Positions 48,951 to 58,557 of a DNA stretch of 64,000 nucleotides are shown here, piece after piece. The position numbers and the translations under genes are program-made. The stretch covers positions 47,869,134 to 47,933,133 of the forward strand of contig NC_133657.1 in assembly GCF_009905375.1 (NCBI RefSeq), written 5' to 3'. Every line of letters starts with the position of its first letter. The first letter of the stretch is position 1. The DNA comes from Apium graveolens (lineage: Eukaryota; Streptophyta; Magnoliopsida; Apiales; Apiaceae). The notes beneath the pieces are model-generated. The model saw only the letters and a program-made list of their open reading frames with translations. It was not told the DNA's origin and ran no database searches.

Positions 48951-49564
48951 TGTTAGATATATTTGATAATGTCATGGCTAATATGTTTTATGTTTAGCTT
49001 TCAGATCTTATTGAACAGGATAAATCAGTACTTAACTGTTGATCAGTACTTATACTGGAAGTCAGGACTTAAGGATATCAGTACTTATGTTATCAGGAGA
49101 TAATCATCAGAAGATAGATATCAGAACTTAAGTGCTGAAGGATAATCAGATAAGGACAGTAGCTGATTAAAGGAAAGAAGATCAAGATAAACATAAGAAG
49201 AGATATGCATGAAGAAGGAATTCTGTAAAGAATAGAATACTTGGAAGAAAAGATATCTGATTGATATATTTTAGGAAGCAGAATTATATTCCATATCAAT
49301 TAGCGATTATCTTGTAACTGTGTAATATATAAACACAGATATAGGGTTTACACTATAAGTGTTATCATTATTAGAAAAGATTATTCATTGTAACCCTAGC
49401 AGCTCTCGTGATATTTGTTCATCACTGAGAGGTAACAGTTCAATACTGTAACATAGTTTATTGTTTCAATAAAGTTTGTTTTCTGTTACTTAAGTTCTTA
49501 AAGTTCGATTTGAGTGTACTATACACTGTATTCACCCCCTCTACAGTGTGTGTGTGACCTAACA
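48951..49564 (+). repeat. 3' LTR of SIRE-like element
   Basis: It starts TGTTAGATAT after the polypurine tract and ends GACCTAACA, giving 614 bp with a TGTTAG...CTAACA inverted end. A TATA-like ATATATAAAC lies at 49325-49334. Confidence 0.9.
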
Positions 49565-49779
49565 CAGCTACTGTCCTTATCTGATCGTCCTTCAGCGCTT
49601 AAGTTCTGATATCTATCTTCTGATGATTATCTCCTGATAACATAAGTACTGATATCCTTAAGTCCTGACTTCCAGTATAAGTACTGATCAACAGTTAAGT
49701 ACTGATTTATCCTGTTCAAGTAAGATCTGAAAGCTAAACATAAAACATATTAGCCATGACATTATCAAATATATCTAAT
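49565..49779 (-). repeat. Inverted LTR fragment (first ~215 bp of the copia LTR)
   Basis: The sequence is the reverse complement of about 48953-49166. It starts exactly where the plus LTR ends and lacks only the last CA of the LTR terminus (ATATCTAA, then unrelated DNA). Confidence 0.9.
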
Positions 49780-52192
49780 AATGATTATAATTAAACAATA
49801 TGATAAGTAAAATGATAAACTATTCTGAAATTAGAATAGTACAGAAAACTTGCCTGGTATGCTCAATAACTCTTCAATATAACCTTAGCTTATAACTGCG
49901 GGCTACCAACTTCATCTAACACTTGACTGCGCTCCTTGTGACTCGATTCTATAAACAAAAGGATTATCTCAATTAACAGAACCAAACTCAATCGACGTAA
50001 CTAGATGTCTCGACGTCTACCCGATCGTTTATAACTAATCATGACAGTTTAAAACTGTAAATAGATAGCATGCATATCATATAACACATAACCATATTAT
50101 TCATATAACAAGTAAACACATAATTCATGTAACACATAAGTCCGATCGTTAAAAGATAGGTGTTGGAATGTTTGGAATTGAAATCGGGTTAAAAATAATA
50201 TTTATTGATTAGTAACCAACTCAGAACGACTCACAAAACACACGACCTCTTGATACAAAAAAACTTAGGTCTCGAAAGTATTTTTATTGGAAGCAAAATA
50301 TTTTTCTGAGTCTAGACGCGTTCGTTTTGTATTAAACGGATGAACGCTCTATTTATTATGAATAAAATAAGAATTAATTAATTAATAATAATACTAAATG
50401 ATTTTTAAATAACTAAGTATAATTTTTAAAAGCTCAAAATAGTTTTAAGGACTTATTTGAATTAATCATAAATAATTATACCTCATTTAACTATTTATAA
50501 ATTAAATTAATTGATTAAATGAATTAATCAATAATTAAATCAATAAATAATTACTTAAAATAAATTATAAATAGTTAAATCAAAGCTTGATTTTTGAAAA
50601 TAATAAAAGAAAATAATTTTTGGAATTTAAAATAATTAACTAAATAATTTTTAGAATTTAAAAATAATAACAAAATAATTTTTGAAATTTAAAAGAAATG
50701 ATTTTTGAATAATAAAAATGAATTTTGAATAAATTTTGAAAAAAGAAAAAGGAAGAAACAAGATTTAGAAACATGAATTGGGGTTTTTAGGATTAAAACC
50801 GAGTTTTTTTGAAACAGAAACGTGTTAGTATGAACTCGACCGGGTCGGGTTTGAAGACCCAGCGGTGTCTTGGAAAATTCCAGATTCCGGCGGCTCTTCA
50901 CCGGACTCCGGCATGTCCATTCCCGTCTTTAATTACTTGGTTTCACCGGGATTTTAATTCAAAAATACTCCACAATTATCCAGGAATATAACCAAAGCAA
51001 GAACCGTGATAATCGACAATTACATCGTCGATTCCGGTCAAAAACACCATTAAAGCCGGCTAAACACCAAGCTTTTCCAATGAACATTCAACCGGCTAAT
51101 TCCTCCACCAAATACATCATTTGATATATCAAAGTAAAGCTGATTTCGTCTAAAATCTCTTCAAAACATCATAACCATTAATCGAATCAAGATCAGTCCA
51201 GAAAATCGAAATAAAATAAACAAAAACGAAACTAAAACAAAAAATCGCCTTGATCAAATCCGAACTTAAACAATTCAAACAAATATACCATTTGATTCAG
51301 TGAATCATTCTAAAGCTATTGGTAAGTTCAAAAACAATCAACAATCATCAGAAATCATAAACCGATTTTTAAGCCAAGAACATCAAAATTCGATTCTTCA
51401 AAATACTTAACCTCGATTGATGAAAGTGGTATCAAAGTGAAGGCATTGAAACAAGCTTTAATTTTGTTACAAGAGCATCAAGAACGGATCCCTATAGATT
51501 CTGAAATCATTGATTCTTTGTTCAAGAACGAATTATACCCCTAAAAACTTTGATTTTCCATTTTCTTATTTTATGATTTTTTTTAAAAAAAAAGAATAAA
51601 AAAGAATTTTGCATCTATTTATATTTTATGAGAATTAATACCCCAAAAATCAATTAAGGGTGTTTTTATCACTTAATTAAAATAATTAGGCCCAAAAATA
51701 ATAATTATGGGGAATAATTTTTAAATCAAATAAATGTAATTTTTATGCCAAAATTACCCAAAAATTATGAATAATTCAAAAATGCAAAAATAATGGATAT
51801 CTGAAATATTTATGATTTTATAAAAAAATATGAATTTTGTGGGCTTTGACGTCCCAGTGGGGTCCCGATCCGTTGATATTTGAAAAACCGAAATAATTCC
51901 TAAATTAACAGAAAACCCTGAAAACACATAAAATACATTCAAACGCATATAAAAAGAAATGAAACCAGTACCTCGATAAAGATGCAAATGAACACATGTC
52001 CAGATTGCAGATCGATTCATATAAATGCATTTTAAACACATAACAATTAATCGAAAAAATTCTGGTCCTTGCGGGGCCACAGATAACAACTACAACCGGT
52101 CATAACATGGAAATAATCATTTTAAACTCATGTAAACACATAATTTTATTTAATTATCACAAAATATTCACATAATTTTCCCAGATATTACA
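49780..52192 (-). repeat. 3' LTR of chromovirus B (far end lost)
   Basis: It begins TGTAATATCTGGG at 52192 on the minus strand. By comparison with LTR A, several hundred bp at its left (3') end are missing. It contains AT-rich tracts at 50340-50720 like those of LTR A. ORFs here are chance. Confidence 0.75.
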
Positions 52193-52212
52193 TCCTTCCC
52201 CCCTTAACAAGA
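52193..52212 (-). other. Polypurine tract of chromovirus B
   Basis: On the minus strand TTAAGGGGGGAAGGA abuts the LTR start. Confidence 0.85.
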
Positions 52213-52681
52213 TTCTGTCCTCAGAATCAGCTTAGGTAAACAAGTGAGGATACTTGGATCGCATTTTGCTTCCAACTCCATGGTCGACTCTTCAACCTTG
52301 GGATTTCTCCACAAGACTCGCACTAAAGAGACAGACTTATTCCTAATCACTCTCCTGCAGGTCTAAAATCCGTACCGATCGCTCTATAAAAGACAAATCT
52401 AGCTGAATCTCGATTGGATCGTATTCTATCACATGATTTGAATCAGGCAAATAACGTATCAATATTGACACATGGAACACATTGTGGATATGCTGCATGT
52501 GTGGTGGTAAGGCTAGCTCCTAAACGACCTTTCCTACACGCCTCAAAACATCAAAAGGGCCAACATAACGAGGACTCAGCTTTCCTTTCTTCCCGAATCT
52601 GGATAAACTTTTCCAAGGTGAAATCTTTCAAAGCACTGCTTCTCCAACTTCAAATTCCATATCCTTTCTAGTAGGATCAGC
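52213..52681 (-). pseudogene. Integrase C-terminus and chromodomain of chromovirus B
   Basis: Minus-strand translation in pieces shows GKKGKLSPRYVGPF, HNVFHVSIL and a chromodomain with [14 protein letters not shown]. Frameshifts break it, so no single ORF is open. Confidence 0.78.
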
Positions 52682-53480
52682 CTATTTGCGTTGATGATCT
52701 TGAGCTGCCACTAATCTTTTCCGAATGAGTTCTACTTTTTCTTTTGTCTGCTGGATCAATTCTGGACCCAAAATCTTCCTTTCACCAACGTCGTCCGAAC
52801 ATATCGGGGATCTGCATCTTCTACCGTACAAGGCTTCGTATGGCGGCATTTCAGTACTGGCATGATAACTGTTGTTGTAGGAGAATTCAGCTAACGGAAA
52901 ATGTTCGTCCCAACTTCCTTCAAAACCAAAAACACATACCAGTAATATGTCTTCAATAGTCTGAATTATCGTTTCGCTTTGACCATCTGTCTGCGGATGA
53001 TACGCTGTACTCATATTCAACTTTGTTCCGAGATAATCTTGAAAACTTCTTCAAAATCTTGAATAAAAATTGAGGATCTTTATGGATACTAGAACTCCAT
53101 GTCAAACTACAATCTCCTTCAAATACAGCTGAACCAATTTATCCAATAAAAATCTTTCGTTGATAGGAAGGAAATGCGCTGACTTAGTCAATCTGTCAAT
53201 AATAACCCAAATAACATCATGATTTTCCTTGGTTCTTGGTAATCCAATTACAAAACCCATCGTAAGATGTTCCCACTTCCATTCTGGAATGTCCAATGAC
53301 TGTAACAGTCCACTTAATCACCCATTCCGCAATTTCTTTCTTCATACTTGGCCACCAGAAGTTTTCCCTCAAATCTCTGTACATCTTCGTACTCCCGAGA
53401 CGAATGGAATTCCTGGAGTTGTGAGCATCTCGAATAATTTCATCTTTAAGTTCGGCGACGTTGGGTATCCATATTCTGGA
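52682..53480 (-). pseudogene. Integrase core of chromovirus B
   Basis: Two minus ORFs hold the core: 53102-53296 (IPEWKWEHLTMGFVIGLPRT) and 52682-53020 (YHPQTDGQSETIIQTIED, YNNSYHASTEMPPYEALYG). The family reads MDF at the first catalytic Asp; here it is MGF, so that residue is lost. Sequence upstream to about 53480 resembles the zinc-binding domain but is broken. Confidence 0.85.
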
Positions 53481-54172
53481 AGAAAATCTTAATATCCCTT
53501 ATCATCCTTTTGATTCCTTTCACTTCTCATGTCAACTCATCTTGTTCATGGCTCATTACTTCTTCTTGACATCTTCTTATTTTCTCCAACAATTCTGGTT
53601 AAAAAGATATTGTATACAATATATTTTTAGACATATTTGGAATACTGACCTTTTTTTCAAGTTTCTCAAATTCCTTGATCAATTCCTCAGATAAAGTGAT
53701 CATGTTTAAACTTTCTTTTCTGCTTAGAGCTTTTGCCACCACATTTGCTTTTCCTGGATGATAGTTAATTGTACAGTTTTAATCCTTGATCAACTCTAAC
53801 CATCTTCTATATCTCATGTTTAGCTCTGTCTGGGTGAAGATATACTTTAAACTCTTATGGTCCATGTAGATCTCACATTTTTCACCATACAGGTAATGCT
53901 TCCATATCTTCAATACAAACACTATAGCTGCCAATTCAAGATCATGGGTTAGATACTTCTCTTCATGTGGTTTCAGTTTTCTTGAAGCGTAGGCTATTAC
54001 CTTCTCATGCTACATCAAAACACATCCTAATCCTTTATCAGACGCGTCACTGTAGATCACAAAGTTTCCTTGATCATCTGGTAAAACTAGCACTGGAGTA
54101 GATACTAATATATTCCTTAATTCTTGGAAACTCTCCTCGCACTTCTCGTTCCATTCAAATTTCTGGTTCTTT

Positions 54173-54298
54173 CTGGTGAGCTTTTTCAATGGCGTAGCTA
54201 TCTTCGCAAAATCTGGCACAAATCTTCTATACTTTCTGGTGAGCTTTGTCAATGGCGTAGCTATCTTCGCAAAATCTGGTACAAATCTTCTATAGTAA
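54173..54298 (-). repeat. 63-bp tandem duplication in RT/RNase H connection
   Basis: Two copies in direct order with few differences and a period of 63 bp, giving 21 repeated residues without a frameshift. Confidence 0.9.
54294..54298. other. Predicted target site of Athila insertion (AGTAA)
   Basis: These are the five bases before the Athila LTR TG. A matching AGTAA is expected after the 5' LTR, outside the window. Confidence 0.5.
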
Positions 54299-55349
54299 TG
54301 TTAGGGCGAAAACACGCACTAATATTCACGCAAGTATACGCGTTCGCAAGTAATATAGAATACTTTCTAGTTCGTTCCCTCAGAGACTCAGACTAAATTA
54401 TTGTCTAATTAAACTCACTCACCAATGTATGATTACTTCTCAATGTTAAGATAATAACACTTAAAATTATTGATCAAATATTAACTATAATTAACTACTT
54501 AATTAACCACTTAACTATCACTTCAATTTATCAATAATAAAACACTCATGAGATCACAACTTCATTATTACTTCCTTCTATAGCCATTGTTATTACATTT
54601 AGCATGTGATAGTGATGACATTAATCGAATAACACGAAACTGATAAAAGCCAACTTTCATTGTACTAATACCATTCTACCAAGCATCCACAATTAAGATA
54701 GAAGTTGAATAGTCATCAACTATGTTGAGTTCCTATATGTCTACAGAAATTGACAACACAACGATTTAAGCACAAGTTATTCCTTTTGATTACATAGGGC
54801 AAATAAAACTGTTAGAGTTACCCACTAATCATGCACAACGTACATGAACCTATGCTAGCATGGCAAGTTCTAAATCTCAAGATCCACCGTCGCTTCACAA
54901 GAGATTAACACCCTATCTTATATGTTCGCGACGCACATAAGACGAATACGCGCAACCAATACTAGATATCATGCAATCATCACACACTTAAGTATTTAAA
55001 CAATTAACTAAAGAATTCCATAATAAATCCGTTGTAACCCCATGATCACGATTAGCCCATAATAGAACTCATCGCCATCATGGGTTCATATGAAATCATG
55101 ATAAGCAAACACAAGAAAATAATAACTACACTAATTATATTAAAATAGAGTACGTCACAAGAGTAAATAAGTCAAAGCAAGAAAACTAGCATCCAACGTT
55201 ACAACGAAACAAGAATCACAAGAATATATGCTTCCTCTTCATTGCGGTGTGCTAAATCGGTCTTCTTCCTTATCTCCTTCGCTTCTTGCGTAAAACACAA
55301 TCTAAAACATAATCTCCTTAAAAAATCTCTATGAGAACGTCTCAAATCT

Positions 55350-55360
55350 ACCTATATAAT
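55350..55360 (-). promoter_or_regulatory. TATA box in Athila LTR
   Basis: Minus-strand ATTATATAGG lies about 400 bp into the LTR, downstream of the GC-rich repeat pair. Confidence 0.5.
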
Positions 55361-55444
55361 AGTCCCATAAAACTCAGATTACATAGAAGTTGGAAGCCAC
55401 ATAGAAGTAGAAGTCTAAAATAATTCAGCTTTTTCCCCGACCTT

Positions 55445-55521
55445 GTGCGGCCGCTCAGCATTTCTGCGCGGGCGCGCAGGCTACTGCGCGGCCGCTCAGC
55501 ATTGCTGCGCGGGCGCGCAGG
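55445..55521 (-). repeat. GC-rich repeat pair in Athila LTR
   Basis: Two copies of a ~38-bp unit containing GCGGCCGCTCAGCAT and CTGCGCGGGCGCGCAG. They stand out from an AT-rich LTR. The same pair occurs at 58323-58399. Confidence 0.93.
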
Positions 55522-55763
55522 ACCCTACTGGAAAAATTCCAAGCTTGCTCCGTTTCTTCGCCGTAATCTGCCCATTCCATTCCTCTCGTAATGGTGAACA
55601 CATGCCAAGGCTTATTCTTGATGATTCCTCCCCCGAAATACAACTAATACCCTGAAATGCATAAACACTAGAAAAACGCATTAAATACACAAAATACTTG
55701 ATTTCAAGACACCAATTTAAGCCATTTTAAGACGTTCTAAGTGGTATAAAATGCCACTTATCA

Positions 55764-55776
55764 CACCCCCAAACTT
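55764..55776 (-). other. Polypurine tract of Athila element
   Basis: On the minus strand AAGTTTGGGGGTG precedes the LTR. Confidence 0.85.
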
Positions 55777-56840
55777 AAATCGATGCTTGTCCTCAAGCGT
55801 CACAGACTCAAAACAAATAAAAATATGCATGAATGCAATCTATATGAAAATGCAACGATCCCCCTTACTACAATTAACCAACCAAATTGTCACATCTCAA
55901 CGAATGCAGTTAGACATCTAAAGATCAATAAACTCATGCAACCGGACAAACAACCAGAAATGTGGTGTGTGCAAATGCTTAACATATATGCTTCGGAACT
56001 AGACCAATTACTATGATTAGACTATCCTCAAGGCAATCCTACGATTATACAAAGAATAAAAATTCTAGGCACAAAGTGATATACAACACTACAAGAACTC
56101 TGGAGCTTACTACGGAATTGTGCTTTTTATTTACAACTCAAATGCTTATTTGACCGTGCAATGAGTGAGGTCCACAAAAGACTTATACAATGGTATCCAT
56201 GTAACGAGCGTTAGGTTAGCGGATCCCAGACTCTAAAAGCCTTAGGTCACTAGGCACAAAGTCCCCTAAGAACTTAATAACTCAAATACCAAAGAGCCCA
56301 CTCTTGATCAATTATGCAGATTTTTTTTTTTTTCATAACTTCTGAGCAAGTGCGTTTCGCTCCATCTTACTCAACCCTAGACTACTCGCAACATAAGCGA
56401 GCCGGCTACTAGCCATTTGACGCCTAGCCACAACTAGCAACAACTTCCATATTTTTTTCTCCAAAACAATTTTCTTTTTCATGTTTTTATCACTAAGAAC
56501 CTATAATCGAATTCTAAGCATAATAAATAGATTGACCTTGAAAACAACCAAATCATAACAACAATCTAGCCCTTACGCATTCTTTAAGACTCAGTGGACT
56601 TACAATTGTTTCTAGCATGCATATCAACCTACACAACTTAATATCACTTTAATGCTATCACTACACTCGCATCAATATCACAATTCAGTCGATAAATCAT
56701 TGCAAAAGGGATCATAGTAAATGCATGAGCTACATGACATTCATAAAAAAAAAACTATATGGCATAAATTATGCAACTATATGAACTAACTATCATGAAT
56801 ATGCAACTAAATGACATACACACAATATTCCTTTAACTAC
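55777..56840 (-). other. Athila 3' noncoding DNA
   Basis: About 1.06 kb with no ORF of note and a 14-T run near 56320. It separates the third ORF from the LTR. Confidence 0.7.
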
Positions 56841-56852
56841 CACCCCCAAACT
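56841..56852 (-). other. Second polypurine-tract-like motif
   Basis: On the minus strand TTTAGTTTGGGGGTGG follows a TGAGGA about 15 bases before, the same layout as the true tract at 55764-55776. Confidence 0.5.
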
Positions 56853-56904
56853 AAAAATCTTCACTATCCTCAGTGAAAGTAGTAGAAAGGAACACAGGGT
56901 ATAC

Positions 56905-58077
56905 CTACTCGGAGTCATCATCATCATCACCCTCAGCGGGTGGAGTATCAGGCGACGGGTATGCAGAGTCCTCACCAAAAACTGGCCACTGGATATCAGC
57001 TCCAAGGCCTCGAAAAGCAGTCCCTAACGCAAGGGTGAGCTCCTGAGCAAACCTACTCTGCGTCTCATACATGGCATCCATCCGCCGTGAAAGCCTCCTA
57101 TACTGGGCATCACCCATCCCAGCACCCTCCTGAGCTCTCGACGAACCAGCCTCACCACGCCCTGGCCTAGCCATAGTAGCACCTCGTGCTGGACGCCCTC
57201 CTGGAAGATGATAACCCAGCCCATGCTCCTCAGGCTCACCACCGGTCCATTCCTGCATCTCATTCAGAGTGCCAGAATCTATCGGAGCTGCTGGCAACTG
57301 CAACTGCTCATGAGCCGGCCAGTTCACTCCCACTGCTCGGTATAGCTTCGTAACTGTGGATGCATAAGGGATGTTCATATGCTTTGCTCCCCTCAAAAAC
57401 TTCAGAATTCCTTGGTAGATAAACTCACCAAGGTCCACATAGTATTCCTCATTCAGAATTCCCCACAACAGCTGTGCTCTCTTAACTGTAACCTCGTGTG
57501 CATGTGAAGAAGGCAAAATATTAGCACATATAAATGCATTCCATGCACGGGCATACCTGTTCATGGCGATCGCCGAAAAGTGACGATACTCATTATTGGC
57601 TGGACTGCGGTTCCAGACTGTGCCCGGTCGACAGAGAGTCGCACAAATCAAATCCAAGTCAAAATCCTCAGCAGTCTTTTCATTCCAGTTCTCCTCCTCG
57701 GGCTTCCTCTCTCGCTGTCCAATCACACGGCGAATCGCCGCAGGATGATAATCAACCGTCAGCCCACGGACTACAGAAAACCCATTCTTTTCAGCCTTCG
57801 CATTCGCGTAGAACTCGCGAACAACGCTCATCGGTACTGCTTCGGGTGACTCACAAAAAGCTATCCACCCCTTCTCTGCAATCATGGGCAACAACTCACC
57901 ATCCCTCCCTGATGGTAAAAACCCCCTCTCCTTCAGAATCGGCTTCCCCAACAGCCTAGTGTACTCCTCCTCCGCAGCTCTGTCAGTTAACCGAGGCCTT
58001 GCAGCAGTGCCCCTCGAAGAATCAGCAGTAGGAACTGTGCTGCTGCTGTCAATAGTGTGTGCTCTCTTGGGTGCCAT
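56905..58077 (-). CDS. Athila third ORF, putative plant transposon protein domain (390 aa)
   Basis: The ATG at 58077 (MAPKRAHTIDSSS) opens an intact frame. A disordered Ser/Thr N-terminus is followed by a domain at about residues 35-290, with VVREFYANAKAE, VVRGLTVDYHPAAIRRVIG, HFSAIAMNRYARAW and LGEFIYQGILKFL. This is the pattern of the 'putative plant transposon protein' family. A short helix (YRRLSRRMDAMYETQSRFAQ) and an acidic end (GDDDDDSE) follow. No signal peptide or transmembrane segment is seen, so the Athila env-like label is not supported. It lies on the same strand as gag-pol but 480 bp downstream, beyond a TATA box. Its function is unknown. Confidence 0.85.
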   Translation of the reverse strand: MAPKRAHTIDSSSTVPTADSSRGTAARPRLTDRAAEEEYTRLLGKPILKERGFLPSGRDGELLPMIAEKGWIAFCESPEAVPMSVVREFYANAKAEKNGFSVVRGLTVDYHPAAIRRVIGQRERKPEEENWNEKTAEDFDLDLICATLCRPGTVWNRSPANNEYRHFSAIAMNRYARAWNAFICANILPSSHAHEVTVKRAQLLWGILNEEYYVDLGEFIYQGILKFLRGAKHMNIPYASTVTKLYRAVGVNWPAHEQLQLPAAPIDSGTLNEMQEWTGGEPEEHGLGYHLPGGRPARGATMARPGRGEAGSSRAQEGAGMGDAQYRRLSRRMDAMYETQSRFAQELTLALGTAFRGLGADIQWPVFGEDSAYPSPDTPPAEGDDDDDSE

Positions 58078-58557
58078 TGATTCGTGAATAGAAGTGTGTA
58101 AGAACTAATTTTTGATGTTTGTGAGAGGGTTTAAGTGTAGGAAGTTTTGTGGGGGATATGTAGGATAGGTGTATGTATATATAGGGTGTGGATTAGATTA
58201 GGGTTTGGGAATTAAGGGTTAAAATGATGGGGTAGTGGGAACAATTCGTGGGTTTATGGGCTAAAACTGTTTTTGTGTGTTTTTTTTTCTGAACTGCAAA
58301 AAATTTTCTAGAACTCGACCCCTGCGCGGCCGCTCAGCATTTCTGCGCGGGCGCGCAGCAAGCTGCGCGGCCGCTCAGCATAGCTGCGCGGGCGCGGAGA
58401 GGGTCTCTGGAAAAAAAAAATTTCAGCCCCTGTTTTCTGATTTTTTTGTGTTTTTGGATAGGTTATTAACTTCTAAGGGTTCCTGTAACAACAATTCATG
58501 GGTTGCCTCCCACGCAGCGCTTCTTTTTCGTCATTAGCTTGACGTTCCGTACCTTTC
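58078..58557 (-). promoter_or_regulatory. Region upstream of Athila third ORF (possible internal promoter)
   Basis: This 480-bp gap between pol and ORF3 has a minus-strand TATATATA box at 58172-58184, about 95 bp before the ATG, and the GC-rich repeat pair 140 bp upstream of the box. No other ORF is seen. Confidence 0.55.
58323..58399 (-). repeat. GC-rich repeat pair upstream of third ORF
   Basis: Two copies of the unit also found in the LTR at 55445-55521, same orientation. Flanks share CTGGAAAAA and a nearby CGACC, so the homologous block is longer than the GC core. Confidence 0.92.

Larger units (their letters stand above)
38100..49779. mobile_element. Rearranged SIRE-like Ty1/copia locus (inverted repeat)
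   Basis: The minus-strand pol arm (38213-41576) and the plus-strand pol arm (41961-45329) are reverse complements of each other. Right of the plus arm come an extra ORF, polypurine tract, 3' LTR and an inverted LTR fragment. DDE integrase before RT before RNase H, with an extra ORF after pol, is the SIRE/Maximus type layout. No 5' LTR, gag or protease is present. It interrupts the chromovirus LTR that continues at 49780. Confidence 0.85.
49780..54298 (-). mobile_element. Chromovirus B (Ty3/gypsy), minus strand, truncated both sides
   Basis: A 3' LTR (partial), polypurine tract and pol 3' half in minus orientation. The copia locus cuts its LTR on the left and the Athila insertion cuts RT on the right. 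It is related to chromovirus A (same TGTAATATCTGGG LTR start) but much better preserved. Confidence 0.85.
53481..54298 (-). pseudogene. RNase H and RT C-terminus of chromovirus B
   Basis: The minus frame of 54010-54252 reads [21 protein letters not shown] and VIYSDASDKGLGCVLM, with the RNase H Asp in SDASDKG. The downstream RNase H to about 53700 is recognisable by similarity to 16740-17000 but carries frame breaks. An in-frame 63-bp tandem duplication lies at 54173-54298. RT stops at 54298 where the Athila LTR starts. Confidence 0.82.
54299..55763 (-). repeat. 3' LTR of Athila element
   Basis: On the minus strand it begins TGATAAGTGGCATTTTATAC after the polypurine tract and ends CCCTAACA at 54299; about 1,465 bp. 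The boundary at the polypurine side could be two bases further out (TGTGATAAG). Confidence 0.88.

Noticed and set aside
55443..55655. ORF with a GRSAFLRGRAG repeat
   Set aside because: It is the translation of the GC-rich DNA repeat in the LTR; the similar ORF at 58277-58537 has the same origin.
57534..57959. 141-aa plus-strand ORF
   Set aside because: It is the antisense shadow of the Athila third ORF, which has domain support.
56905..58077. Envelope protein reading of the Athila third ORF
   Set aside because: No signal peptide, furin-type site or transmembrane segment is visible; the plant transposon protein pattern explains it better.
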